64,000 nucleotides of DNA from Rosenbergiella epipactidis (GTDB lineage: Bacteria > Pseudomonadota > Gammaproteobacteria > Enterobacterales > Enterobacteriaceae), in assembly GCF_018494055.1 (NCBI RefSeq), contig NZ_JABBFQ010000009.1, positions 62,001-126,000 of the forward strand, given 5' to 3'. The position numbers were made by a program, and so were the translations under genes. The notes beneath the pieces are model-generated. The model had not been told where the DNA came from. It worked only from the letters and a program-made list of their open reading frames with translations, and searched no databases. How positions within the stretch are numbered: the stretch's first letter is position 1; each line of letters begins with the position of its first letter. Shown here one piece after another: positions 30,763 through 39,895 of the stretch.

Positions 30763-30985
30763 CGCACAGAAATATTTTTTGTTATACTATTACTTGTTAT
30801 CAGGCCGACACTGTCGGCATTGCAGGGATAAACGCTAGAATAAATTATTCACAATAAATAATGAACCTGTGGATAAGTTTGTGTTCTAATCCTATAGCAC
30901 CAGCTGTTTAGGGTGATCAACCAACGCTAGCGTTCGGGTTTAGTCTGTTTAAGGATGAACAGCATAATTAATTGAGAGGGTTTGA
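30763..30985 (+). promoter_or_regulatory. rpoH control region with two DnaA boxes
   Basis: The 223-base gap before rpoH contains TTATTCACA (30845-30853, 8 of 9 matches to the DnaA box) and a perfect inverted box TGTGGATAA (30868-30876). E. coli rpoH likewise carries DnaA boxes between its promoters and is repressed by DnaA. A GCCGAC/GTCGGC hairpin without T-tract lies at 30804-30818. Individual sigma-70 or sigma-E promoters cannot be assigned confidently by eye. Confidence 0.7.
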
Positions 30986-31843
30986 ATGACCAACGAAATG
31001 CAAGCTTTAGCTATTGCTCCTTTAGGTAATCTGGATGCTTACGTCCGAGCTGCCAACGGCTGTCCGATGCTGTCGGCCGAAGAGGAAAAAGCATTAGCAG
31101 AACGGCTGCATTACCAGTCTGATCTGGATGCAGCGAAAAAGCTGATCCTGTCACATCTGCGGTTTGTGGTTCACATTGCTCGGAACTATTCTGGTTACGG
31201 TCTGCCTCAGGCTGACCTTATCCAAGAAGGTAATATCGGTCTGATGAAGGCAGTACGTCGCTTCAATCCAGAAGTTGGCGTACGGTTGGTATCCTTCGCT
31301 GTGCACTGGATCAAAGCGGAAATCCACGAGTACGTGTTACGTAACTGGCGTATTGTTAAAGTTGCGACCACCAAAGCACAACGTAAGTTATTCTTTAATT
31401 TACGTAAAACCAAACAACGTCTCGGTTGGTTTAACCAAGATGAAGTTGAAATGGTTGCACGTGAGTTAGGGGTAAGCAGTAAAGATGTGCGTGAGATGGA
31501 ATCTCGGATGGCGGCCCAAGATATGACCTTCGACCTCACTTCTGACGATGATAATGCAGAAGGTAAGTCGCAGGCGCCAGTACTTTATCTTCAAGACAAA
31601 ACCTCTGATTTTGCGGACGGTATTGAGGAAGATAATTGGGATTCTCACGCAGCAGATAAGCTTAGCGATGCGATGATGACGCTTGACGAGCGGAGTCAAA
31701 ATATCATCCGTGCTCGCTGGTTGGACGACGACAATAAGATTACCCTGCAAGAGTTAGCTGATCAGTATGGGGTGTCGGCAGAACGTGTTCGCCAACTTGA
31801 AAAAAATGCGATGAAAAAGCTACGTGTTGCTATCGAAGCGTAG
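30986..31843 (+). CDS. rpoH: RNA polymerase heat-shock sigma factor RpoH (sigma-32)
   Basis: RpoH directs transcription of heat-shock genes. The 285-residue protein shows sigma-70 region 2 ([19 protein letters not shown], then [19 protein letters not shown]), the RpoH box around [17 protein letters not shown] that is specific to sigma-32, and region 4 ([27 protein letters not shown]). In E. coli the 5' coding mRNA folds over the start as a thermosensor; the same control is likely but not demonstrated here. GAGAGGG lies 6 bases before the start. Confidence 0.98.
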   Translation: MTNEMQALAIAPLGNLDAYVRAANGCPMLSAEEEKALAERLHYQSDLDAAKKLILSHLRFVVHIARNYSGYGLPQADLIQEGNIGLMKAVRRFNPEVGVRLVSFAVHWIKAEIHEYVLRNWRIVKVATTKAQRKLFFNLRKTKQRLGWFNQDEVEMVARELGVSSKDVREMESRMAAQDMTFDLTSDDDNAEGKSQAPVLYLQDKTSDFADGIEEDNWDSHAADKLSDAMMTLDERSQNIIRARWLDDDNKITLQELADQYGVSAERVRQLEKNAMKKLRVAIEA

Positions 31844-31861
31844 TGATATAACCTTGTGATT

Positions 31862-31890
31862 AAAGGAGATGCTCAGTCATCTCCTTTTTT
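31862..31890 (+). terminator. Rho-independent terminator after rpoH
   Basis: A perfect 10-bp stem AAAGGAGATG/CATCTCCTTT with a 6-base loop runs into six T residues, 18 bases after the rpoH stop. Confidence 0.9.
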
Positions 31891-31907
31891 ATGCGCTAAA
31901 AACCTTA

Positions 31908-31960
31908 CTGTCATAAAACTCCCTTTAATCTGTCCTTTTTCTGTCACACCCCACTGTCAT
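31908..31960 (+). promoter_or_regulatory. Tandem Pho boxes upstream of ugpB
   Basis: PhoB half-sites repeat with an 11-base period: CTGTCAT (31908), CTCCCTT (31919), CTGTCCT (31930) and CTGTCAC (31941), each separated by 4 A/T-rich bases. A further CTGTCAT follows at 31954 out of phase. Two adjacent Pho boxes are thus visible 51-103 bases before the ugpB start, predicting PhoB activation under phosphate limitation. Confidence 0.85.
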
Positions 31961-32010
31961 GGTTATGACCAATATTTGTCATCGTTTATTGCATCTATTG
32001 GGATATCACT

Positions 32011-33327
32011 ATGTTACCAACGACTATACGCCATTCTCTTTTTGCGCTGTGTTTCGCCACCTCTATCCCTTGCGCGAATGCCTCGGTAGACATTCCTTTC
32101 TGGCACTCGATGGAAGGAGAGCTAGGGGCTGAGGTCGATAGCCTTGCGCAGCGATTTAATCAAACACACAGTCAGTATCATATTTCGCCAGTCTATAAAG
32201 GTAACTATTCACAAAGCTTGGCATCGGGTATCGCTGCCATCCGAGCGGGCCATGCGCCTGCCTTATTACAAGTCTATGAAGTGGGCACCGCCACCATGAT
32301 GGCCTCCCATGCTATCGTTCCTGTTTGGCAATTATTCCAACAAACAAAAGTCCCGTTAGATGAACAGCAATTTGTCCCCTCAATAGTCAGTTATTACTCT
32401 GATGCCAAAACGGGCCACATGGTTGCCGAGCCCTTTAATAGCTCAACCCCTGTTTTGTATTTTAATAAAGAGGCTTTTAAACGTGCTGGGCTTGATCCCA
32501 ATAAAGCCCCCGCAACATGGCAAGAACTTGAGGCTGATGCCATAGCATTAAAGAAAGCTGGACAAGCATGCAGCTACAGCAGTGGGTGGCAAGGCTGGAT
32601 CCAGTTGGAAGAATTCAGTGCATGGAATGGGTTACCGGTTGCCACCGCGAATAATGGCTTCGATAGTACGGATGCGCGACTGCTCTTTAATGGACCTTTA
32701 CAAGTTCAACATATCGAACTATTGGCCCGTATGAAGAATGCTGGAACCTTTAGTTATCTCGGAAGAACGGATGAGCCGACGAAAGCATTTTATTCAGGAG
32801 ACTGTGCCATGATCACGGCCTCTTCTGGCTCATTGGCTGATATTAAACATGCCGCGAAATTTGACTATGGTGTCGCGCCGATGCCTTACCAGCAAGGAAC
32901 GCCTCATGCCCCCCAAAACGCCATCATCGGCGGAGCAAGCTTATGGGTGACGAAAGGCCAAACGCCTGAGGTATATCAAGGCGTCGCAGAATTTCTTAAG
33001 TTTTTGACCCAGCCCAATATCGCCGCAGAGTGGCACCAAAAAACCGGCTATTTACCGGTTACAACAGCGGCCTATCAACTCTCGCAACAGCAAGGTTTCT
33101 ATCGCCGTAATCCGGAAGCAGAAACCGCCATTAAACAGATGTTGAATAAAGCCCCCTTGCCCTATACCAAGGGATTACGCCTAGGCAATATGCCGCAAAT
33201 ACGCGCTATCGTCGATGAAGAGTTAGAGTCTGTGTGGACGGGTAAGAAAACCGCTAAAGCGGCGTTAGACAGTGCGGTCGAACGCGGCAATCAGCAATTA
33301 CAGCGTTTTCATCAGCAAGTAAACTAA
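32011..33327 (+). CDS. ugpB: sn-Glycerol-3-phosphate-binding periplasmic protein UgpB
   Basis: UgpB is the binding protein of the ugp ABC importer for glycerol-3-phosphate and glycerophosphodiesters. The 438-residue precursor has a signal peptide (cleavage predicted after ANA, around residue 24), then [15 protein letters not shown], the ligand-pocket blocks [18 protein letters not shown] and [19 protein letters not shown], and [11 protein letters not shown]. It is the first gene of ugpBAECQ, preceded by clear Pho boxes. A 44-base gap separates it from ugpA. Confidence 0.96.
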   Translation: MLPTTIRHSLFALCFATSIPCANASVDIPFWHSMEGELGAEVDSLAQRFNQTHSQYHISPVYKGNYSQSLASGIAAIRAGHAPALLQVYEVGTATMMASHAIVPVWQLFQQTKVPLDEQQFVPSIVSYYSDAKTGHMVAEPFNSSTPVLYFNKEAFKRAGLDPNKAPATWQELEADAIALKKAGQACSYSSGWQGWIQLEEFSAWNGLPVATANNGFDSTDARLLFNGPLQVQHIELLARMKNAGTFSYLGRTDEPTKAFYSGDCAMITASSGSLADIKHAAKFDYGVAPMPYQQGTPHAPQNAIIGGASLWVTKGQTPEVYQGVAEFLKFLTQPNIAAEWHQKTGYLPVTTAAYQLSQQQGFYRRNPEAETAIKQMLNKAPLPYTKGLRLGNMPQIRAIVDEELESVWTGKKTAKAALDSAVERGNQQLQRFHQQVN

Positions 33328-33371
33328 AGCGTGGAGAGGGCAACCTCTCCAACTGTTTAAGAGACTCCGTT

Positions 33372-34262
33372 ATGGCGACTTCTTTACCTCCTACCTTTAA
33401 GTCATCAGTGCTTCCCTATCTATTGGTGATGCCCCAGCTGGTCATTACCCTTATATTTTTTCTGTGGCCAGCAGCACAATCATTGTGGTCATCGTTACAG
33501 ACCAGCGATCCTTTCGGCTTTAGCAGTCGCTTCAGTGGTTGGCTGAATTTCCAAAATCTTTTTGATGATCCTTATTACCTTGAGTCCTTTAAAACGACGT
33601 TTATTTTCAGTGGACTCGTGACGGGGTCGGGCTTAGTCATTGCGCTAGTATTGGCGGCACTGGTGAACCATATATGGCGGGGGAAAAAATGTTATCAAAC
33701 GCTATTTTTATTACCCTATGCCATCGCCCCCGCCATTGCTGCGGTGATGTGGCTGTTCTTGTTCAGCCCAGGGCCAGGTATTGTCAGCCACTGGTTAGAC
33801 CAATGGGGCTACCATTGGAACAGCGCGCAAAATAGCCAGCAGGCATTATTTCTAGTGGTTCTTGCGTCGGTATGGCAACAGATCAGTTATAACTTCCTGT
33901 TCTTTTTTGCCGCGCTACAGTCGATTCCACGTTCGTTGATAGACGCTGCAGCACTTGATGGCGCAGGGCCAATCCGACGCTTTATCCATATTGCCTTACC
34001 TTTGATAGCACCGGTCTCGTTCTTCTTGTTGGTCGTGAATATTATTTATGCTTTCTTCGATACTTTCCCAGTGATTGACGCGATCACTCAGGGAGGGCCT
34101 GTCCAAGCGACAACGACCTTAATTTATAAAATCTATCGTGAGGGATTTACGGGATTAGACCTTGGCTCCTCAGCCGCTCAATCCGTCATTCTGATGGCAA
34201 TAGTCATTCTATTGACTGTCGCCCAGTTTAGGTTTATCGACCGTAAGGTACGTTATCAATGA
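33372..34262 (+). CDS. ugpA: sn-Glycerol-3-phosphate ABC transporter permease UgpA
   Basis: This is one of two permeases of the Ugp importer. The 296-residue protein has six predicted membrane segments and the EAA motif for ATPase contact ([21 protein letters not shown]). Early residues [23 protein letters not shown] match the family. Its stop overlaps the ugpE start by 4 bases (ATGA), indicating coupled translation. Confidence 0.96.
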   Translation: MATSLPPTFKSSVLPYLLVMPQLVITLIFFLWPAAQSLWSSLQTSDPFGFSSRFSGWLNFQNLFDDPYYLESFKTTFIFSGLVTGSGLVIALVLAALVNHIWRGKKCYQTLFLLPYAIAPAIAAVMWLFLFSPGPGIVSHWLDQWGYHWNSAQNSQQALFLVVLASVWQQISYNFLFFFAALQSIPRSLIDAAALDGAGPIRRFIHIALPLIAPVSFFLLVVNIIYAFFDTFPVIDAITQGGPVQATTTLIYKIYREGFTGLDLGSSAAQSVILMAIVILLTVAQFRFIDRKVRYQ

Positions 34263-35104
34263 TTGAACAGCATCGAAAACTAACGATTTTCAGCCATCTT
34301 GTTCTCTGGCTGTCGGGATTGGTTATCCTTTTTCCTCTCTACATTGTGGTGGTTACCGCGACACTCAGTGATCAGCAAGCGGCACAAATGCCGCTGCCTC
34401 TACTTCCTGGCGGACACTTTATCGAGAATATCCATCAATTGCTGGTACAAGGTGTCGGTGGTCAAAATCTGCCGCTTTACCACCTCCTGTACAATAGTTT
34501 ACTGATGGCTTTAGGGATTACCGCAGGCAAGATAGTCATCTCCACGCTTTCGGCTTTTGCGCTGGTCTGGTTTAGGTTTCCTTTCCGCAACCTCTGCTTT
34601 TGGCTCATTTTCATTACGTTGATGTTACCTGTGGAAGTACGTATTTTCCCGACGGTGAGTATTGTGACGCAGTTGGGGATGGATAATAGCTTTGCTGGGC
34701 TAATTTTACCGATGTTAGCCTCGGCCACTGCGACGTTTTTATTGCGGCAGTACTTCCTTTCCTTACCACACGAACTGATGGAGGCGGCGCGTATTGATGG
34801 TGCGAGCCCGTGGCAATTTTTTATCCATATTGTATTGCCTCTTTCGAAGACGCCTTTAGCCGCCTTGTTCGTGATTATTTTTATTTTTGGTTGGAATCAG
34901 TACTTATGGCCACTGGTGATCACCAGTGATAGCCATGTGACGACTGCTGTCGCGGCTATTCGCGGCATGATTAGCAGTGGGGACGGGGTATCCCACTGGA
35001 ATCAAGTCATGACGGCAGTCTTGTTGACTTTACTGCCTCCTTTAATGGTCGTGCTGGTCATGCAAAAAGCCTTTGTTCAAGGATTAGTTGAGAGTGAGAA
35101 ATAA
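34259..35104 (+). CDS. ugpE: sn-Glycerol-3-phosphate ABC transporter permease UgpE
   Basis: UgpE is the second Ugp permease. The 281-residue protein has six predicted membrane segments and the EAA loop [20 protein letters not shown], the contact to UgpC. The segments [15 protein letters not shown] and [14 protein letters not shown] are typical of carbohydrate-type CUT1 permeases. It starts within the last codons of ugpA and is followed 3 bases later by ugpC. Confidence 0.96.
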   Translation: MIEQHRKLTIFSHLVLWLSGLVILFPLYIVVVTATLSDQQAAQMPLPLLPGGHFIENIHQLLVQGVGGQNLPLYHLLYNSLLMALGITAGKIVISTLSAFALVWFRFPFRNLCFWLIFITLMLPVEVRIFPTVSIVTQLGMDNSFAGLILPMLASATATFLLRQYFLSLPHELMEAARIDGASPWQFFIHIVLPLSKTPLAALFVIIFIFGWNQYLWPLVITSDSHVTTAVAAIRGMISSGDGVSHWNQVMTAVLLTLLPPLMVVLVMQKAFVQGLVESEK

Positions 35105-35107
35105 GTG

Positions 35108-36190
35108 ATGGCAAGTGTACAACTGCAAGCGTTAACCAAAAGCTATGATGGTAAGCACCAGATCATTAAGCCACTAAATGTAATAATTAACCCTGGCGAA
35201 TTTGTGGTGATTATTGGTCCTTCCGGTTGTGGAAAGTCTACATTATTACGGATGGTTGCTGGACTCGAAGCCGCAACCAGCGGTGATATCTGGATTAATG
35301 ATCAGCGTATGACAGATAAAGCGCCCAAAGAGCGCCAAGTCGCGATGGTTTTTCAAAACTATGCCCTTTACCCCCATATGACGGTTGAGCAGAATATGGG
35401 CTATGGCCTTAAGATACGGGGTATAGGTAAGGCTGAGATCCGTCAACGTGTTCTGACGGTAGCGAAAAGCTTAGAGCTTGATTTACTGCTCTTGCGACGC
35501 CCTCGAGAGCTTTCGGGAGGGCAACGCCAACGTGTCGCAATGGGAAGAGCCATCATACGCGAACCCTCAGTCTTTTTATTCGATGAGCCGCTGTCCAATT
35601 TGGATGCTCGATTACGTGGGCAGATGCGCCTCGAACTCCAGCGATTACATCAACGCTTGAATATAACCAGTTTGTACGTCACGCATGACCAAGTTGAGGC
35701 CATGACCTTGGCAGATCGTGTACTGGTTATGAACAAAGGCGTTGTGGAACAATTTGGTTCGCCCAGTGAAGTATACCAGCGACCACAGTCTACCTTTGTC
35801 GCCAGCTTTTTAGGTGCGCCCGCGATGAACTTACTCTCTGCTGAACTCAGCGGGGACGGTAAAACTTGGAGAGTAGAGAACCGTTTTTCTCTTCCCCTAG
35901 GTTCCTTGGCAATTGAACCGAACAAGTCGGCAGTAACACTCGGCATACGCCCAGAACATATTAAGGTTGAGTCGGTTACAGAAGACGGGGAGGGCATGAT
36001 TATTGAAGTCGATGCGGTAGAAATGCTCGGCGCTGATAATATCATTCATGGTAAAATTGGAACGCAACCTTTAGTGATTCGTGCGGCGCAATCAATCTGC
36101 CCAAAAGTCGGTGAACTGATAAGGGTGACATTACCCGCCGATGCCTTACATTATTTTGATACCACCTCAGGACAGCGTTTAGATGATTAA
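35108..36190 (+). CDS. ugpC: sn-Glycerol-3-phosphate import ATP-binding protein UgpC
   Basis: UgpC powers the importer. The 360-residue protein has Walker [11 protein letters not shown]-loop [12 protein letters not shown], signature [16 protein letters not shown], Walker [14 protein letters not shown] and the H-loop in [15 protein letters not shown], followed by a MalK-type C-terminal OB-fold domain ([13 protein letters not shown]). The ATG at 35108 is used; a GTG one codon earlier abuts the ugpE stop. The gene overlaps ugpQ by 8 bases. Confidence 0.96.
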   Translation: MASVQLQALTKSYDGKHQIIKPLNVIINPGEFVVIIGPSGCGKSTLLRMVAGLEAATSGDIWINDQRMTDKAPKERQVAMVFQNYALYPHMTVEQNMGYGLKIRGIGKAEIRQRVLTVAKSLELDLLLLRRPRELSGGQRQRVAMGRAIIREPSVFLFDEPLSNLDARLRGQMRLELQRLHQRLNITSLYVTHDQVEAMTLADRVLVMNKGVVEQFGSPSEVYQRPQSTFVASFLGAPAMNLLSAELSGDGKTWRVENRFSLPLGSLAIEPNKSAVTLGIRPEHIKVESVTEDGEGMIIEVDAVEMLGADNIIHGKIGTQPLVIRAAQSICPKVGELIRVTLPADALHYFDTTSGQRLDD

Positions 36191-36929
36191 TGAAGATTGG
36201 CCCTATCCAAGAATTGTCGCTCATCGGGGCGGAGGAAACTTAGCACCAGAGAATACCCTAGCGGCCATAGATTGTGGATATCGTTATGGTCATACCATGA
36301 TTGAATTTGACGCTAAACTCTCAGCTGATCAGCAAGTCTTTTTACTTCACGATGATACCCTTACCCGTACTAGTCATACCCAAGGGGTAGCAGGGGAGAT
36401 GACCTGGAAGACCTTGCAACAGGTGGATGCCGGCTCATGGTTTTCTAAGCAGTTTGCAGGAGAGGGACTGGCACATCTTGCTGATGTCGCGAAACGTTGT
36501 CAGCAATATGGACTCTTCGCCAATATCGAAATTAAACCGACAACGGGTTTAGACGCCGCTACCGGTACCTTGGTTGCCTGCGCCGCGGCCGACTATTGGC
36601 GAGAGATGACGTCACCGCTACTGTCTTCATTCTCTTTTACTGCGCTATTTGCCGCTATGCAGGAACAGCCAGGTCTTCCCCGCGGTTACCTAATGCATGA
36701 ATGGCAGGACGATTGGCTGAATATCACTCAGCAATTAGCCTGCGTCTCACTGCATCTCAATTATCGTCTGTTAACTCCAGAACGAATTGCGCAAATTAAG
36801 CAGGAGGGGTTGCGTATTCTTGCCTATACCGTCAACGACCCGCATAAGGCTCGCGCATTGTTAGACCTTGGGGTGGATGCGATTTGTACAGATTGTATCG
36901 ATCAGATCGGTCCACATTTCCCCAATTAG
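36183..36929 (+). CDS. ugpQ: Glycerophosphodiester phosphodiesterase UgpQ
   Basis: UgpQ hydrolyses glycerophosphodiesters brought in by Ugp to glycerol-3-phosphate and an alcohol in the cytoplasm. The 248-residue GDPD-type TIM barrel has the active-site motifs [20 protein letters not shown] and [11 protein letters not shown], plus NIEIKPT and the C-terminal AYTVNDP. No signal peptide is present. It overlaps ugpC by 8 bases and ends 3'-to-3' with yhhA (4-base overlap). Confidence 0.96.
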   Translation: MINEDWPYPRIVAHRGGGNLAPENTLAAIDCGYRYGHTMIEFDAKLSADQQVFLLHDDTLTRTSHTQGVAGEMTWKTLQQVDAGSWFSKQFAGEGLAHLADVAKRCQQYGLFANIEIKPTTGLDAATGTLVACAAADYWREMTSPLLSSFSFTALFAAMQEQPGLPRGYLMHEWQDDWLNITQQLACVSLHLNYRLLTPERIAQIKQEGLRILAYTVNDPHKARALLDLGVDAICTDCIDQIGPHFPN

Positions 36930-37174
36930 GGTTGGTCTCTTTGGACTTTACGTAACATTTTCTGTTGATGGAGCTCATTGCCTTGCTGGAGTCGTTGAGC
37001 ACTATTTTGCTGTTCTAGATGAAGTTGTTGGGAGTGAAGCTGCTGCTGCGTGGACATCTGGTTTTGCAAACGCTGCTGGGTTGCTGAAGGCGACAGCGGC
37101 GATGGCGTTGAGAGATTGTTAGCAAAGGCCGCTGCAGAATTGAGTAGCACCATCAGGACACATAATCTTTTCAT
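36926..37174 (-). CDS. yhhA: YhhA-like periplasmic Gln-rich protein (DUF2756)
   Basis: The 82-residue product has a cleavable signal peptide ([18 protein letters not shown], cleavage predicted after residue 18) and a mature part dominated by Gln, Leu and His ([20 protein letters not shown]). E. coli has yhhA, a short Gln-rich secreted protein of unknown function, in the same place after ugpQ; the assignment rests on position and composition. It converges on ugpQ with overlapping stop codons and lies across the ryhB promoter region from yhhW. Confidence 0.72.
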   Translation of the reverse strand: MKRLCVLMVLLNSAAAFANNLSTPSPLSPSATQQRLQNQMSTQQQLHSQQLHLEQQNSAQRLQQGNELHQQKMLRKVQRDQP

Positions 37175-37211
37175 AAAAAAACCTCAATTATTTTTTATAA
37201 TGCTATTGCAA

Positions 37212-37230
37212 ATGATAATGATTGCGATTA
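37212..37230. promoter_or_regulatory. Fur box over the ryhB promoter
   Basis: ATGATAATGATTGCGATTA contains overlapping NAT(A/T)AT hexamers typical of Fur sites. It falls between a TTGCAA -35 (37206-37211) and a TAACAT -10 (37229-37234) placed 17 bases apart, so Fur binding would block ryhB transcription. Confidence 0.75.
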
Positions 37231-37240
37231 ACATTCAATT

Positions 37241-37323
37241 GTTCCGGTGAGACTGACAATCAACGGAATACGACATTGCTCACATTGCTTCCAGTATTTA
37301 GCCAGCCGCGTGCTGGCTTTTTT
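37241..37323 (+). ncRNA. ryhB: Small regulatory RNA RyhB
   Basis: Bases 37270-37298 reproduce, without a mismatch by recall, the 29-base core of E. coli RyhB (ACGACATTGCTCACATTGCT and onward), the part that pairs with sodB and other iron-protein mRNAs. The 3' terminator hairpin AGCCAGC/GCTGGCT (37300-37318) and its T-tract also match. The 5' end (about 37241, from the promoter spacing) forms a TTCCG/CGGAA stem that differs in sequence from E. coli. A Fur box covers the promoter. RyhB represses iron-using proteins when iron is scarce. In E. coli ryhB lies in the same neighbourhood, near yhhW. Confidence 0.92.
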
Positions 37324-37424
37324 TTTCACTGTTATTCATAAATTTTGAATAGAGCGGTGAAGTTTTTCAGCTATTCTTTTTTTCAATATCTCTTCAAACT
37401 ATAGAAAAAATTGAGGAGGTTTCC

Positions 37425-38120
37425 ATGATTTATATCCGTAAAGCGCAAGAACGTGGTCATGCTCACCATGGCTGGCTGGATAGCTGGCATACATTTTCGT
37501 TTGCTGACTACTACGATCCGAATTTCATGGGATTTTCTGCACTGCGCGTGATTAACGAAGACACAATTGCGCCAAGCAAAGGATTCGGCACTCACCCTCA
37601 TCAAAACATGGAAATTCTGACGTATGTTCTCTCTGGTGCCGTCGAACACCAAGATAGCATGGGTAATAAAGAACAAATTCCGGCAGGGGAGTTCCAGATT
37701 ATGAGTGCGGGAACTGGCGTTCGTCACTCAGAATATAATCCCGATCCTCAACAGGCTCTGCACCTCTATCAAATTTGGATCATGCCTAATCAGCAAAATA
37801 TTACCCCTCGTTATGAACAGCGAAAATTTGCTGAGCAATCCGGACGACAATTTATCCTGACACCGGATGCGAGAGAAAACTCGTTAAAAGTACATCAGGA
37901 TATGACCTTATCACGCTGGGTACTTTCTGCTGGAGAGGTAGGGAATATTGATATCGATCCCTCTCGTAAAATTTGGGTCCAAGTGGTCAAAGGTGAGGTA
38001 TCAGTTAACGATCAATCCCTCGAGACCAGCGATGCGGCAGCCGTTTGGGATGAGAAGCGTCTTGCTTTCTCTGCCAATCAACCCACGGAACTCTTAATTT
38101 TCGACCTACCGCCAGTGTAA
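37425..38120 (+). CDS. yhhW: Pirin-like quercetin 2,3-dioxygenase YhhW
   Basis: YhhW is a bicupin metalloprotein; the E. coli enzyme has quercetin dioxygenase activity in vitro. The 231-residue protein has the N-terminal pirin signature HHGWLDSWHTFSFADYYDP and metal ligands in THPHQNMEIL and GVRHSEYNP (three His and one Glu). GAGGAGG lies a few bases before the ATG. It is upstream of gntR in the same orientation, as in E. coli, but a terminator separates them. Confidence 0.95.
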   Translation: MIYIRKAQERGHAHHGWLDSWHTFSFADYYDPNFMGFSALRVINEDTIAPSKGFGTHPHQNMEILTYVLSGAVEHQDSMGNKEQIPAGEFQIMSAGTGVRHSEYNPDPQQALHLYQIWIMPNQQNITPRYEQRKFAEQSGRQFILTPDARENSLKVHQDMTLSRWVLSAGEVGNIDIDPSRKIWVQVVKGEVSVNDQSLETSDAAAVWDEKRLAFSANQPTELLIFDLPPV

Positions 38121-38137
38121 AAAGTGATGGGTAATGT

Positions 38138-38170
38138 GAGACGGCTTCCAGATAGCCGTCTCTTTTTTTT
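38138..38170 (+). terminator. Rho-independent terminator after yhhW
   Basis: A perfect 9-bp stem GAGACGGCT/AGCCGTCTC with a 7-base loop is followed by eight T residues. Confidence 0.9.
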
Positions 38171-38229
38171 AGGTAGTGTAAAATAGTGTTACTATTAAAT
38201 TACCCTTACTTCCTACTTAATTGAGCGCA

Positions 38230-39225
38230 ATGAAGAAAAAAAGGCCAATATTACAAGACGTTGCCGATCGCGTTGGTGTGACTAAAATGACGGTCAGCCG
38301 TTACCTACGCAATCCACAACAAGTGTCTGCCCCGCTTGGCGAAAGGATTGCCATTGCGCTCGATGAGCTCGGTTATATTCCTAACCGTGTACCTGATATG
38401 CTGTCAAATGCGACAAGCCGAGCCATTGGGATATTACTGCCTTCCTTAACAAACCACGTTTTTGCCGATGTACTTCAAGGCATCGAGTCCATCACTGACC
38501 AAGCTGGTTATCAAACGTTAGTTGCTCACTTTGGCTATCATGCTGAGAAGGAGGAACGTCAACTTCGCTCGTTACTGGGCTGGAATGTTGACGGGGTCAT
38601 CTTAACGGAGCGCCAACATACCCCTGGTACATTACGTATGCTAGAGGTAGCTGGGATCCCTGTTGTCGAAATTATGGACTCCTCCTCGCCTTATTTAGAC
38701 ATGGCGGTGGGGTTTGATAATATCGCGGCAGCTCGTCAAATGACTGCAAGCATGATCGCTCAAGGCCACCGGCATCTTGTCTATCTAGGCGCTCGGCTAG
38801 ACGAACGAACGTTGCAGAAAAAAGCCGGATATATCGAGGCGATGGAGCAGTCTGGGTTAGTTCCACGCACGGTAATGAGCGAGCAGCCTTCTTCATTTAG
38901 TACGGGAGGCGAACTATTAAAACTGGCTCAGCAGCGTTATCCAGACGTTGACGGAATATTTTGTACTAATGATGACCTTGCAATCGGTGCAATGTTCGAG
39001 TGTCAGCGGCAAGGTATCGCTGTGCCTACTCAAATGGCGATTGCGGGTTTTCATGGCCATGACATTACAGAGAACGTCTCACCCACCTTAGCTACGGTTG
39101 TGACGCCTAGGAAAAAAATGGGCAAAATTGCCGCAGAAATGTTGCTCACCCGTTTGGCGGGAAAGACATGTGAGTCTCCCTGCATTGATTTAGGATTTTC
39201 ACTTAGGATGGGCGGTAGTATTTAA
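38230..39225 (+). CDS. gntR: Gluconate utilization repressor GntR (LacI family)
   Basis: GntR represses gluconate genes until gluconate binds. The 331-residue protein has a LacI-type helix-turn-helix (LQDVADRVGVTKMTVSRYLRN), the hinge IPNRVPDMLSNATSRA, and an effector domain whose sequence (LLPSLTNHVFADVLQGIES, AVGFDNIAAARQMT, IAGFHGHDI) closely follows E. coli GntR. The ATG at 38230 matches E. coli; a TTG three codons earlier is in frame. gntK and gntU follow behind a palindrome that fits the GntR operator. Confidence 0.95.
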   Translation: MKKKRPILQDVADRVGVTKMTVSRYLRNPQQVSAPLGERIAIALDELGYIPNRVPDMLSNATSRAIGILLPSLTNHVFADVLQGIESITDQAGYQTLVAHFGYHAEKEERQLRSLLGWNVDGVILTERQHTPGTLRMLEVAGIPVVEIMDSSSPYLDMAVGFDNIAAARQMTASMIAQGHRHLVYLGARLDERTLQKKAGYIEAMEQSGLVPRTVMSEQPSSFSTGGELLKLAQQRYPDVDGIFCTNDDLAIGAMFECQRQGIAVPTQMAIAGFHGHDITENVSPTLATVVTPRKKMGKIAAEMLLTRLAGKTCESPCIDLGFSLRMGGSI

Positions 39226-39313
39226 TCATTTTTATGATTGAGTTCACATTTTAAGCCTTTTATTAACGAATAGATTGCGCTTCAACCGACAAGCTATAAC
39301 AATAGTTATTAAA

Positions 39314-39329
39314 TTGTTATCGGTAACAT
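39314..39329. promoter_or_regulatory. GntR operator upstream of gntK-gntU
   Basis: TTGTTATCGGTAACAT is nearly palindromic around a central CG and closely matches E. coli GntR sites of the form TGTTACCGATAACA on the other strand. It lies 27 bases before the gntK start. A weaker dyad ATAAC-AATA-GTTAT (39296-39309) precedes it. Confidence 0.8.
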
Positions 39330-39355
39330 TGTGAATGACTAAGGTTGGAGCAGTT

Positions 39356-39886
39356 ATGACAGAAGCCTCTTCTCAACATTACGTATTTGTCCTGATGGGT
39401 GTCTCAGGTAGCGGAAAATCAGTTGTTGCTAATCAAGTCTCACAAAAGCTGCAGACGGCTTTTCTTGATGGTGACTTCTTACATCCTCGCTCTAATATTT
39501 TAAAAATGGCTGAAGGCGAGCCACTGAACGATCAAGACCGAGCCCCTTGGCTTCAAGCCATTAACGACGCTGCGTTTGCTATGCAGCGTACGCAAAAAGT
39601 CTCTATCATCGTATGTTCATCCTTAAAGAAAAGTTATCGAGATATTCTGCGTAACGGTAATAAGAATCTTAAGTTTATCTATTTGAAAGGTGACTTCGAG
39701 ACCATCGAACAGCGCCTCAAAGCCCGTAAAGGCCACTTCTTTAAAACAAACATGTTAGTGACTCAATTCGATACCTTGGAAGAACCTAACGGTTCAGAAT
39801 CTGATGTGTTAGTCGTTGATATTAGCCACTCACTCGATGATGTCATTGCTGAGACAGTTGCAACGATTAAAAATAATATCCAATAA
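39356..39886 (+). CDS. gntK: Thermoresistant gluconokinase GntK
   Basis: GntK phosphorylates gluconate to 6-phosphogluconate, feeding the pentose phosphate and Entner-Doudoroff pathways. The 176-residue P-loop kinase has GVSGSGKSVVA, FLDGDFLHPRSNILKMAEGEPLND in two blocks, and the LKARKGHFFK lid motif. I use the ATG at 39356, with GGAG 6 bases upstream, rather than a start seven codons earlier. gntU begins 9 bases after the stop, so gntKU is an operon. Confidence 0.96.
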   Translation: MTEASSQHYVFVLMGVSGSGKSVVANQVSQKLQTAFLDGDFLHPRSNILKMAEGEPLNDQDRAPWLQAINDAAFAMQRTQKVSIIVCSSLKKSYRDILRNGNKNLKFIYLKGDFETIEQRLKARKGHFFKTNMLVTQFDTLEEPNGSESDVLVVDISHSLDDVIAETVATIKNNIQ

Positions 39887-39895
39887 GGTTAAGTC

